A stretch of DNA of 64,000 nt from Armillaria gallica (lineage: Eukaryota; Basidiomycota; Agaricomycetes; Agaricales; Physalacriaceae): NCBI GenBank assembly GCA_037576215.1, contig JBANDB010000006.1, positions 2,356,001 through 2,420,000 of the forward strand, in the 5' to 3' direction. The notes beneath the pieces are model-generated. The model was not told the DNA's origin and made no database searches. It saw only the letters and a program-made list of their open reading frames with translations. Below are positions 45,773 to 56,853 of the stretch, piece by piece. The position numbers were made by a program, and so were the translations under genes. Position 1 is the stretch's first letter. Each line of letters starts with the position of its first letter.

Positions 45773-47727
45773 TTAAAGGAGAGTCCAAACACCGCTGATC
45801 ACCCCAATGGCAACGAGACCGAAGACACCAAAGACAACAGTGCGGTCGGCAACAATTTCAACTGCACCATTAGAGCCACCACCACTGGAACCCGAGGATC
45901 CGGAACTACCGGTGGAGGTGGAGGAACTGCCTCCACTGCCGCCAGCGAGAGTAGCAGGAGAAGAAGGAACGAAGGTTGCAGACGGGTTAGACACGCAGGA
46001 AGTTGCTGCGCTTGTTGCCACAGCATTCGACGCAGCACTGTTAACGGTACCGTTTCCAGAAAAGCTGCATGCCTGCGCATCTTTGTTGTTGCGCTCGTAA
46101 TATTCGCTCATGACGTATGACAGTTTAATCGCTACAAAACAATGAATCAGAGCTGCGCAAAGTGAAAAGGCTGTGGGTCTTACTGGGATCGCAGCCGGAA
46201 AGACGTCCATATGTTCCATTCGCACCACTGCCACCAATATCGTCGCAAGACCCACCCGAAGATCCTAAGAGACTGCATGCCGTGTTGATCAATTCACCCA
46301 CAATAGCGCTGTAGTTTGAAGTCTGCGGTGTGAATTGGCAGTCAAGTGATCGGAACAAACAATTGCATGCATCCTCGTTGGGCGTGGGAGGTAAGGTGCT
46401 TGAAGCAGCAAAGGTATCATTGGTCGTAGGACACGCGGGATAGGTGGTGGTAGCAGACGACTGCGAAGGGCTGTTGGGAGGGCTGATCTGGCCGTATTCT
46501 GTCTTCAGGCGAGCAAAATCATCGCCAGTAGTGACAGTGCTCCCATCAGAAGAGATGTTGACCATGCCGAATTGACCTTGGACACTGGTAGCGGGGAAAT
46601 AGGAAAAGGCAATTCCTCCAGACCAAACGTCCGACATCTGAGAGCTGAACAAGGCTTGCGTTTCCGTCCATAAACGTGGCCCACCGGTTATGCAGCCGAA
46701 TTCACTGAAATACGCAACGACGTTGTATCCCAGATAATCCGCCTCGATATTGGCGTAAGACGCTTCAAAAGTGGAATCTCCACACCACGCACTTGAAAAA
46801 GGCCATCAGTGAATTATTAGGGTTCGGATGACATTGACATACTATTCGTTCAGACCGTAGATGTCGATGGCTGTTGCACCCGAGTTGTCACCTGAGGGGT
46901 CACAAGAGAAAAAGTTTGCAAGTGGGAGGCGGAAACTCGTGTCACCATCGATAGATGAATAACCAACCAGGGCGGACGACGACTTTGACTGCCTATAAAT
47001 TGGTTAACGAATGACAAATGAGAGAAAGGATAGCGAGTGCTTACAAGTAAGCCTTGATGTCGCGAGCCGCTGCTTTAACGTAAGGAGCTACCGCTGTGCC
47101 ATTCGCTATGACGACCTCATTGCCGACATTATAAGCGAGGACGTTGTCGTATTGGTCAAATACATCAATGGTCCGGAGGTATTGATCCATGATGTTGGTC
47201 GACCAAGAGGGGGAGGTGCGGTCAATGGAGCCGTTCAAAGGAAGTGCAAGATCGATTCTGGCGAAGGATCATCAATGAATAAGAGGTAGACTACGAAACG
47301 CGGTCAACTCACATCGTGTAAATACCGGCGTCGCTGAACGTCTTCATGCAGGCATCGTGGTTCAGACTGGAGTTGACGCTGTAGAGACGAATGGTATTAA
47401 CGCCGAGCTGTTGAAGGAAGGGCAAGTCGCGGCTACAAGCAGAGCCCGAGCTGAGAGGATCAATGAAGGTCGAGGGCTCTCCGAAAGCATTGTCGGAACT
47501 CGCGACGACAGCGCCTAAATCGCCCTTACCATTAAAGTGTGCATTAGAAGAAAGTTAAGGTGCCTACCTTGCTCCTGGTATGCTATACCCTTGATATAGA
47601 ACCTGGTACCTCCCTCTTCGTAAAGGTATCTACCCGACCGTGTGATTTTCGAAATTGCATAGACCGAGCTGACAAAAGAGGAGGCGGCGGCCAAAAGCGC
47701 AGTCACTGTGCCTGCTTTGCTTAACAT
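45773..47727 (-). CDS. GPI-anchored 1,3-beta-glucanosyltransferase (GH72 + X8/CBM43)
   Basis: Gas/Gel/Phr family enzyme that elongates wall beta-1,3-glucan. The signal peptide is [20 protein letters not shown]. Then [64 protein letters not shown] (acid/base Glu) and YFSEFGC (nucleophile Glu). The Cys-rich X8/CBM43 module (about 46190-46400) has [14 protein letters not shown] and [20 protein letters not shown] Ser/Gly-rich linker ([20 protein letters not shown]) precedes a hydrophobic tail [20 protein letters not shown], the GPI signal. About eight introns. Complete, of the usual length (about 530 residues). Confidence 0.94.
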
Positions 47728-47951
47728 GACGACGTATCAACGCCGGAAAAACGCGTAGAACAGCAAGAAGGAGAGGAGAGGAAGTAGTGGGAACGAGGGA
47801 GGCTGTGTGAGTCGAGAAAATGCCGTTTTTATATTTCAGTTCCCGCCTGAAACTCGGCTGACATGCTTCTGAAACTCATGCTCCATCTAAAGTCAGCGGT
47901 CTCAAAAGGCCTCGGTCATGGTATAAGAGGTGCTGACTAAGACCGTTTATG

Positions 47952-48039
47952 GCCCGCCTAGCTCAATCGGATAGAGCGTCAGACTCTTACTGACTATAGG
48001 CGGATCTGAAGGCTGCGAGTTCGACCCTCGCGGTGGGCT
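47952..48039 (+). tRNA. tRNA-Lys (CTT) with an intron after the anticodon
   Basis: Cloverleaf is complete: acceptor GCCCGCC / GGTGGGC (one G-T pair), D arm GCTC..GAGC, anticodon stem TCAGA / TCTGA with loop CTCTTA|A giving anticodon CTT, T arm GCGAG-TTCGACC-CTCGC. A 14-base intron (ctgactataggcgg) lies one base 3' of the anticodon, the usual nuclear position. A T5 run at 48045-48049 is the probable Pol III terminator. Confidence 0.93.
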
Positions 48040-48395
48040 ACTTGTTTTTGTTCTCCTTCAAGTTTTGAGTTTTATCTTGATTCTCGGATCTGTCACGTTT
48101 AGATTGGTCAGTGAGACTTGCACAGTGCACACCGCAGTGATCAATCCCCAGGCATTCGAATTTCGGGAGTTTTGCCTCTTTCGGTTGCTGTTTTTAATAA
48201 CCCTGCCACCTGGCCGTGTTGCCCGACACTTCTAGAACAAACTTGATACGGTCGTTGAGCTGTCTCCATTCAAACACAGAACGTAGTCGTGTTTCTTTCT
48301 ATTCAATGATTGCCAACCATCCGCACTCGAAATTCAAAATAAGCTTACCGTATATACCAATTCACCGGCCCTGTTGATACCGTACTTCCATCTTG
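48040..48395. promoter_or_regulatory. Intergenic region, tRNA-Lys to SET5-like gene
   Basis: About 356 bases. The T5 run at 48045-48049 should end tRNA transcription. The rest is presumably the promoter of the SET5-like gene; I see no clear motif. Confidence 0.4.
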
Positions 48396-49756
48396 ATGTC
48401 AGCTACAGTACCTGACGATGAAACGATCCAGTCAGTGATATCAAGCATACATTCCGCTCTTCCGGGACTTGGTACCGCCAAACTGCACACCGCAGTCATC
48501 GATGCACATCCGGAGTGGAAGGGCGTGGTTGGTGAGAAACGGATACGGCGTGTGATGGCGAACTCGAAAAAGGACGCAGAGATAGAGGGTCCTATCAGGG
48601 AGAACGATGCTCTGACTACGAAACCAAAGACTAAAAAGAAGAAAAAAGCAAAAGTCACTTCACGAGCAACCTATCCAACCTCGTCTCTACTTCCTGACTC
48701 CGCGCTGACGCTCCCGCTGTCCGTCGCAGTGCGATACTTTGACAAGCAAAAGGGCAAGGGTCTTGTCGCCCTCAGACGCATTGAAGAAGGCGAAACGTTA
48801 TGGAAGGAGGATCCGTGGATTCTCGCACCAGAGTGGGACATCTTTGACCTCCAGCAGCGCGCCGTTGCCTGTGCTCACTGTACAACACCGTTTTCCCAAT
48901 CTTCTGCCCTTGTGGTCTCTTGCCAGCATTGCTCTGCGCGCTATTGCACTCGTCTTTGCCTCTCACGGTCCGCATCTACCCATCCCCTTCTCTGCCCAGG
49001 CCAGAACAGCGCCAGTGTCCCCTTGCTCAAGCAGGCAAGATCCCTGGCATGGATGGCCCTGCATGCACTTTCGCGCGCCACCGCTCGCGTTTTGTTGGGT
49101 GGCGAACAGGAATGGGACGTCGTCAAGGCCATGGCCGAGCTTGGGATGGAAGAGCGGTTTCAAAAGATTCATGTGACGCCAGAGCGGGAGACATGGAAAC
49201 AAGTGTGGAAATTGTACGTCGACGCATTCCGATCTCCCCAGGCCTTGAAAATCGTTGCAAAGGCGAAAAAGTCACTGGGGGAGCAAACGGAGAAGGAGCT
49301 GTTTAGCTATGAAGGTTTTCTGAGAGGACTGGGAAGGATGAGCTTGAGTACGCGGTCACTATTTGCATCTCAGTTTTGCATTCTGATATATTATATAGAC
49401 CTTGAATCGCACGGAGGGTTGTATCTCCTCCACTCTCATTTGAACCATTCTTGTGATCCCAACCTGTCTATCAGGCATCTACAACAGTGTCTGCGCTTGC
49501 ACGCATAACCGTGATAGCTAAACGTGTTATTTCACCAGACGAGGAACTGACAATTACATATGTTGATCCGTCTTTGGGCGTAACGCAAAGACGGCAAGCA
49601 CTAGGAGAATGGGGTTTTGGCGATTGTACATGTCCCCGATGCGATGGAGAAGTTGCGGCCGCAGATGAATCACAAGAGACAAAAGGAGACAAGAACGGTC
49701 TAGATCTGAAAGATTTGGAGCGCGAGTTGAAGGAAGGTTTGGGATTATGGGGATAA
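48396..49756 (+). CDS. SET5: SET-domain methyltransferase, SET5-like, with a frame break in the SET domain
   Basis: Probable histone lysine methyltransferase; yeast Set5 acts on H4. N-terminal helices (DDETIQSVISSIHSALPGLG, then EKRIRRVMAN), a lysine run, then SET-N (VAVRYFDKQKGKGLVALRRI, EEGETLWKEDPWILAPEWD), a MYND-like Cys cluster (CAHCTTPFSQ, CQHCSARYCTRLCLSR), and SET-C (HSHLNHSCDPNLSIRHLQQ; ARITVIAKRVISPDEELTIT, YVDPSLG, CTCPRCDGE). One intron near 49347-49400 is clear. Between RHLQQ (49476-49486) and SALARIT the frame jumps by one base with no plausible intron; one extra base would restore it. It is an assembly indel or a true mutation. Divergent from GH72, with the tRNA between. Confidence 0.82.
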
Positions 49757-49974
49757 GAGCGTTCCTACTTTTCGTACACTTTCTCCGCGGAAGCAAAAAT
49801 ACAGTTCGGACCGAGCTCTAATCTCTACTTCAGGCAAAGCAGACATGGCAAATATGTGAGTAAATATATGATAGGTCCTCGGGCATAAGCTGAATAGGTA
49901 GCTATGCCTAGCGCCCACGATGATGGCCAGCAAACATCGGTTATCCACGGTATGTGCAACACCTTAGGGACCGG

Positions 49975-51042
49975 TTAGAGCTGTTTGCTAAATACACACG
50001 ATGAACCCACGTACGTTATCATGTAGGGTATGATGGAGACGAAAAGACAAGCGAACGCAGCCCAGAGCAAGTAGAGCACTGGGCCGACGGAGACATCAAT
50101 GCCAACGAGCACCGGATTGGAGGCGTCACCAATAAGCACATCGTTGATAGTAGCCGACTTGTTTATCATAGCCGTCCATATCGCAGCCCCGCAAAGGATT
50201 AAGATGGTGCTTAGAGCAGCAAAGACGGTGGAAATGAAGAAGGTGAAAGCTTGCTTGAACACACCACTAGAAAAGAAAGACAAATTAGTTTGGTTAGGAA
50301 CAGAGGAAGGATGGAAATTCTGACGTGAGCAAGGCCACTGCGGTGGTGACTGTGCCAATGATGATCAAGTAATACGCAGATTTGGTGGGTTGGCCAAGAA
50401 AATGCGAATTTTGGAAAGTGGTACCGCTGACAACCGCCTGGGTGATAGCGCTGTAGTTGGCAGTCATGTCGTTCGTGATGATATCATAAGGTCGGTATTC
50501 GTAGGCAGCGGTGTGGTTGGAGCAGATGCCTTCCTTGGCTGCAACGTAACCACAATGGGAGTAGAGCCCAAATTGATAGTATTGACGTAGGCCCCGGGAC
50601 TCGAGGAGGGGCTCAGAGGCATTATCGGTGTAAAGCCCATAGATCGGGTCGAGTAGGGCAGTCTGAAGGGATTGCCTGATACAAGCAAGGTGAAGAGAAT
50701 GTAGAACTGGAAGAGAAATATACGTACCCATACTGAGAAACATTGACTTTTGCCTAGAGACGCCAGATAGATCAGACGAGAGAATGCGGTTGATGAAGAA
50801 GGGCATACCAAATATAATGTGCGAGGAACAGCAGACATGTTGATTTGGCCGACCTAAAGAATGAGAAACAGAAGATAGAAAGAAAGGCGAAGCATACATT
50901 GATAAAGATTAGCAAAATCAGAGCAGCAAATCTGTAGTGACAGAAGGCAATATCATTGTTGAGCATTGTACTGCAACGTAAAGAATACGCGATATACGCA
51001 CGATAAAAGGCTAGCGAAGCCGACAAATATTTCGCCGCGCAT
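49975..51042 (-). CDS. Sur7/PalI family cortical membrane protein
   Basis: Four-helix claudin-like plasma-membrane protein; Sur7 marks eisosomes, PalI/Rim9 helps pH sensing. Spliced start MRGEIFVGFASLLS|TMLNND, then helix FAALILLIFINV|GQINMS, AKVNVSQYG, TALLDPIYGLYTDNAS and the ectodomain hallmark YYQFGLYSHCGY..GICSNH (the GL-C-C pattern). Helices follow around SAYYLIIIGTVTTAVALLTS, AFTFFISTVFAALSTILILC, and VLYLLWAAFACLFVSIIPYM. The 3' end is uncertain: the open frame stops at 49975, but a 34-base intron would give a CCTYRG ending at 49941, as in relatives. Which branch (Sur7 or PalI) cannot be told. Divergent from the sterol glucosyltransferase. Confidence 0.8.
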
Positions 51043-51049
51043 CGTTACA

Positions 51050-51082
51050 AAGAGAAGAAAAGAGAAAGAGAGAAGAGAAGAG
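51050..51082 (+). repeat. Polypurine GA tract in the Sur7 / UGT51 divergent promoter
   Basis: 33 bases of pure A/G (aagagaagaaaagagaaagag then agaagagaagag), 8 bases upstream of the Sur7-type start codon and about 190 bases before the UGT51 start. It reads as CT-rich on the Sur7 coding strand, as is common in fungal core promoters. Confidence 0.6.
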
Positions 51083-51271
51083 CAACCTTCGCACCGTAAC
51101 GCTGCCTCGACCAACGAACAACGTCGGTTGGAAAAGAGAAACACGACTTGAACATGTGTCGGCCTTTGCCGTGCAATGCCGCATTGTGCCGAATTGGTGT
51201 TAACATGTAAGTACTCGTCTCTCCTCCCGACGTCCACAGCCTCTTTTTCGCTGCGTACCACGGCAATCTCA

Positions 51272-54200
51272 ATGGACACGCTGCCAGTACTGCAGCCAAT
51301 TTTGCATAATCCTGGCGTTGCACCTGCCTTGAACACCTCGCCAGAGGCCCTTGGCTTCACAGACTCTCCTGTCGTACCCAGGGAGTCCAAGGACTCTTCT
51401 AGCAGTAGTCGCGTGAAACGCCTTTCGTCCGCTATGGAAAAGACTGTGGATAAGCTAGGAAGGAGTATCAGTGGCAAGTCGTCTGCAAGTCCATCAGCGG
51501 GAGGCCATCGACGACTATTCAGTATCAGCCGTAAGGGAAAGGCGACTGACCATTCGGACGGTACATCTCTTCCTGTTGCTTGGTTATTATCTAATTCAAC
51601 ACCTCGATTATAGGCATACCAACCCCTTCCTCTACCACTACACCGTCGACCTCCCGACCGACTTCCCCCACAAAGCTTGCGCGGCCCACACCGCCGATTC
51701 AGGATGACTCTCCTTTCATTACACCTCCCTCCCCCCGCCTATCACCTACGCGGCCCAGTTTGACATCCTTTCGCGGAGATGGTTCCGTAAGTTTGTCCTC
51801 CAAATGATCGCCTTGTTGGAAGACTCATATCATCTTACTGGAGTAGATGCGTGCGGGAACCCAAACTCTCATACAAGCCCTGCAGGCTCTCCCTTGGACG
51901 AAGGATCCTGATAATGATGATGACTTCGTAAATCATAGCAATTTGACGCCTGCCACAGACTCTGACAGTGAAGACGACGACAAATCCAGTGAACGTAAGT
52001 TACATCCGTGCCGACTTCATCCGGCTTCAGTTGAATTGCTCCTTACCCAGCTCCCACCTACCTGGCTTCCTCATTACACACCATATATCGTCCTCTGGCT
52101 CGTTCCCGCAGATATAGCATAGGACCAAGCCAGCTGCATCGTCGATCGGCACTTTCCGATCATAGCGAGGACGAGCCGTCCTTAAGCGAGTCATCGGCCC
52201 CGTCGGACGAAGAAGGCGTTGACGAAGCTGACGATTTTGAGGAGGCAACGCCGAGAATCCCTGGCGCTGAAGAACCTGCCGCGCTGACCCCCATTATCTC
52301 GGCTTCTACCAGGCCAATATTGACTGCTGAAGGCCTGGAGCAGTTGGGCATGGCGCGTACCGGTAGTATGGCTACGGTTCGCTTCCAGAGAAGAGCCATG
52401 TTGGCGGATAAATTGAGGGAGGTCTTTGAACTTGAAGGCATCGAGGAAGTCCGAGCTGGTATGAATGACAAACCTGAGCTCCTGTGTGTCACTTACATAA
52501 ATCTTCAGAGATGCCTTGCTGGCTGCTTCGATCTATTTGTGAGTTATCAGAATTTGCTGCACAGAAACGACATTGAATCTTTTGAAAGTGCTGCAAGGTT
52601 ACATGTACTTGACAAACGCGTACCTTTGCTTCTTTGCCCATATGCCCTCCAAAGAGGTGAGTTTTTAAAGAGAATGTGCCTAATCCTAGCTCATTCCGTG
52701 TCATTCCGTAGGATCAAGTTCTGAAATCGGGGTCGTTGACAAAGAAGGCCCAGCGTACCAAACGTTGGATTAAGCATTGGTTTGTGTTAAAGAATGACGC
52801 CCTGAGCTGGTATCAGTCTTCATCCGTAAGAATTTCAAGGATGACTTGATATCGACTCTAACATCTTAGCACAGGATCCTTACTTTCCTCACGGAATAGT
52901 GGATTTGCGTTATGCTATTTCCTGCGAGCCTGTTCGCGAGAAAGAATTTCGTGTACGAACAAACCAGAAGACCGTTCTCCTGTACGCAGATTCCGTTCCG
53001 AGCAGAGAAGAGTGGGTGAAGGCTATAAGGAAGGTCATCTTCAAAGCACAGAACATGGGCGATAGCGTTAAGGTACAGCTTTAAAGATTTCAACGTTGAG
53101 CTTATTTTTGACCGTATGTCTCCAGATTGCCATTCCATATTCCGCGATCCTTGATGTCGACAAATCATCTGCTATGGATTTCAGCGAAACAATTGAGATC
53201 AAAGTATTTGATAAGAACTCCCTGGAACAGTCGCCTGTGGATTCCTATTTCTTCGCTTATTTTCACGATCTGCCTTCAGCCTTGGATCAAATCCGTGATG
53301 CGGCGCGTACGTATCGTACGATTGAACTTGAGGAGGGAAAGGCACAGTCGCCGAAAGGCGTCCTGGATACAACGACCATCCGTCAGACAGGTGCTCCAGT
53401 CGTGGACCGAGCCGCTACTATGCCTACCGAGGGGAGCAAAGAGAAGGCCACTGGGTCTGGTTTCAGAATATCCTCATTTTTACGACCTTTCCAAGACCCT
53501 GCGTCGCGTTCTTCAACAGCACCCCCCGAAGCGATACCGGATATCATGGAAGAGTTCACACATATTTCTCGCAGAACGAATTCGTCCTCGTTTGTCCCTG
53601 TCACTTCCAGAGGGTCACCCAGCAAACAACTAGATCCTACACATACAGTTGATGATAGCCAAGAAGCTTCCACAGACTTGACGCCTACGCCTTCAAATAT
53701 CGGGATTAATCACACGTACCCACCTTCCACTTCATTGTCCTCCTCCATTGAGCCTGATAATTCTTCGTTGATCCTTAGAGAGACCAGTGGAAGCGGTAAT
53801 GCGAGCACCTGGAGCGTTGGCGTTCCCGGTTGGTTGAAAGTTGGACGACCAAGTCGTTTCTTTGCATCTAATGAGTCTGCATCCTTGACCTCAGGACCTC
53901 CTGTGGCAGTAAAAGAAATGTACTCCTCGACAAGCAGTAGCATTCTGGGAAGCAGATGGAGCGGCGCTGGCGATCTGGCGTTCAGTGTCCTCGACACGCC
54001 TATCAACAATATTGACAATGAAGTCGTCGAGAAGTTCCGCACCTCTTTTGCCTACGATGAAAAAGAGACGTTACTTGGATGTAAGCAGGTCTTCTTCTCT
54101 GCTCCTTTGACCCTTCTCATACATGCATAGATTTTCCGGGCTACATATTCCGACTCTTGCCAGTTTTCGGAAGGCTCTACATTTCAACCAATTACTTCTG

Positions 54201-56712
54201 CTTCAAATCCACGGGGCCGCTGACTTCTCGTACTAGGGTGTGCATGTAACCCCCATTGGATCTCCATATTCTTAACCAGTCTTCAGATGGCACTTCCAAT
54301 CAGAGACATCTTGTCAACAGAAAAGTCGAAAGCGACTAGATTTGGTCACCATGGGCTCATAGTCATTGTAAAGGGACACGAAGAGCTCTTTTTTGAGTTT
54401 GGTGCCGAAGACAAACGAGATGCGTTCGTAAAGCTGTTGGAACAGCAGCTGGACGATGTCCGACGACGTGTGGCGGCTGGAGAAACTTCGGTTCCTACGT
54501 CAGGTAAACGGGACGCGCTCATACTGGAGGAATTCGAAACCAGGTCGTCTCAAAGCAGCCCCGAGTCTGACCCAGTGCCCACTGCCGAGAATTTGACTGA
54601 TTCCTTACCCGCCGTCATGTTCACTTCAGCTTCTTCGACGTTCTTGACATTCAAACCACAGAAAAGCCTGCACTTCACGTTCCTTACCATCGGGTCCCGA
54701 GGGGACGTTCAGCCTTATATAGCATTGGCCAAGGGCCTCAAAGCTGACGGACACCGGGTCCGCATAGCGACACATCGCGAATTTAAAGAATGGATAGAGT
54801 CGGTAAGTTGTTTCATTTTTTTTGATTGATAGTAGTTTATCTGACTGCGCATAGCATGATATCGAGTTTGGCTACGTGGGAGGTGATCCTGCTGAGCTAA
54901 TGCGAATCTGTGTGGAAAACGGCATGTTCACCTTGTCTTTCATGAAGGAGGGCTTACAAAAGGTTGTCATCTCCCTGTATCTATATATTCATATGTTAAT
55001 CTTCTGTAGTTCCGAGGATGGTTGGACGATCTCTTAAAGACGTCCTGGGAGGCGTGTCAAGGCACAGATGTCCTAATAGAGAGTCCGAGCGCTATGGGAG
55101 GCTTGCACATCGCCGAGGCGCTTGCAATTCCTTACTTTAGGGCATTCACCATGACTTGGACCCGTACAAGGTTGTTCTTTATCCTTCTGTCTCAGCATCA
55201 TAGACTGATTGATCGATAGGGCATATCCTCATGCTTTTGCTGTGCCTGAAAGAAAGGTAAGCATTTGTTGGCTTGATAATTCCTGTAATTATAATGAAAT
55301 TCCTCCGCGACAGATGGGAGGCGGCTACAATTATATGGTGATCTATTTTGTTTCCTTCGTATGGCACTCGCATCTCACCAAAGAGCCACTAGTCCTATGT
55401 CATGTTCGATCAAGTCTTCTGGCGGGCAACGTCCGGCCAAATCAATCGATGGCGAAGAAACGTATTGCATCTCAGTGGCACCAGTCTCGATAGAATGGAG
55501 CCTCATAAAATACCTTTCCTCTACAACTTTTCTCCACATGTAGTGCCGCCGCCCCTCGACTGGCCGGAATGGATTCGCGTAACAGGTAACGGCATACAGT
55601 AAATTAGCTTTCCTGGATACTGAGTTTGCTATAGGGTACTGGGTCCTCAATGACGCCGATGTTAGCGCCAAGAAATGGGCTCCTCCTAAAGACCTAGTCG
55701 TTTTCATTGACAACGCGCATAAACTCGGCAAGAAAGTGGTTTACATCGGGTTCGGCAGCATTGTGGTATCCAATCCCAGGGCGATGACCCGATGCGTCAT
55801 TGAAGCTGTAGTTCAAAGCGGGGTTCATGCCATCCTGTCGAAGGGATGGTCCGACCGTTTACATGTAAAGTCTGCGGACGCCTCTGAGACCGAAGAACCA
55901 CTCCCCAAGCAAATTTACTCCATTGCGTCGATCCCTCATGATTGGCTTTTCCAGCGTATAGATGCTGCGTGTCATCATGGTGGCGCCGGCACAACTGGTG
56001 CAAGCCTTCGTGGTAAGGTCGCCCTTGATGTATCGCGATCTCATTGCTGATCTACATCTAGCCGGCCTTCCAACAATTATCAAACCCTTCTTTGGGGATC
56101 AGTTTTTCTGGGCCGACCGCGTTGAAGCACTGGGAGTCGGATCAAGCGTCAGAAAAATGACAATAGATACCTTGAAGGATGCCCTCATCCTTGCCACGAC
56201 AGACCAGAAACAGATAGATCGTGCTAGATTACTTGGAGAGCAAATCAAAGCGGTCAGTTTTTGAGTGCAATCTTGACTTAGCCAAAGACTCATCAGCTCT
56301 ACAGGAGGATGGTGTCGCCACAGCCGTCGAATCTATCTATCGTGATCTTGAATATGCCCGCTCGCTGATCAAGCGAAGTCCTCCCGACATCGATGAAGAC
56401 GATGTAGAAATAGACCCTGAACACGCCACTATTCGTCGTTGTCGGCGTAACTCTCCTTCTATGGATCCTTCGTCTGGATACAGTTCCAGCGGATCCACTC
56501 GAGGTGGTGCTCCCAGTGAAGACTGGAGCGTCATTTCAGAACAAGACGAGCGAAGATCTTCTTTCGGCTCTCGAATCAGCGACGGGAAATCCACTGTCGA
56601 GCGCTCTAATACTAAACGTAATAGTCTAGCCGCTGCTGTGTTATCAGTTTTACCTGACTCTTTGACCTCCTCTCCACGTCGTCGTACTATATCAGCTAGT
56701 TCCCGCACATAA
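51272..56712 (+). CDS. UGT51: Sterol 3-beta-glucosyltransferase (UGT51/Atg26 type)
   Basis: Makes ergosterol glucoside from UDP-glucose; some fungal members act in pexophagy. The start [20 protein letters not shown] is in a frame open from 51176. Domains in order: Ser-rich N-terminus; GRAM 1 ([29 protein letters not shown] after splicing); PH ([64 protein letters not shown]); a long Ser-rich insert (53370-54000); GRAM 2 ([34 protein letters not shown]). The GT-B enzyme starts [20 protein letters not shown] and includes [23 protein letters not shown] and [10 protein letters not shown]; the donor-site block [20 protein letters not shown] continues with [17 protein letters not shown]. The acidic/Ser tail ends at 56712. 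About 15 introns. All key motifs are present. Confidence 0.94.
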
Positions 56713-56853
56713 TGATCTATATACTGTAGCTATACACATTGTACTGTATCCATGCATGAATATCCCCGCTCTGTTTGATTATAATAGGCTTTTGTTTTAT
56801 TAGGATTTAGTTCGTACGTAGACTGAATTTGTCATGAATGTAGAATGAGTTTT

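Noticed and set aside
48393..48395. TTG codon before the SET5 ATG as the start
   Set aside because: Non-ATG starts are rare in fungi and the adjacent ATG at 48396 fits.
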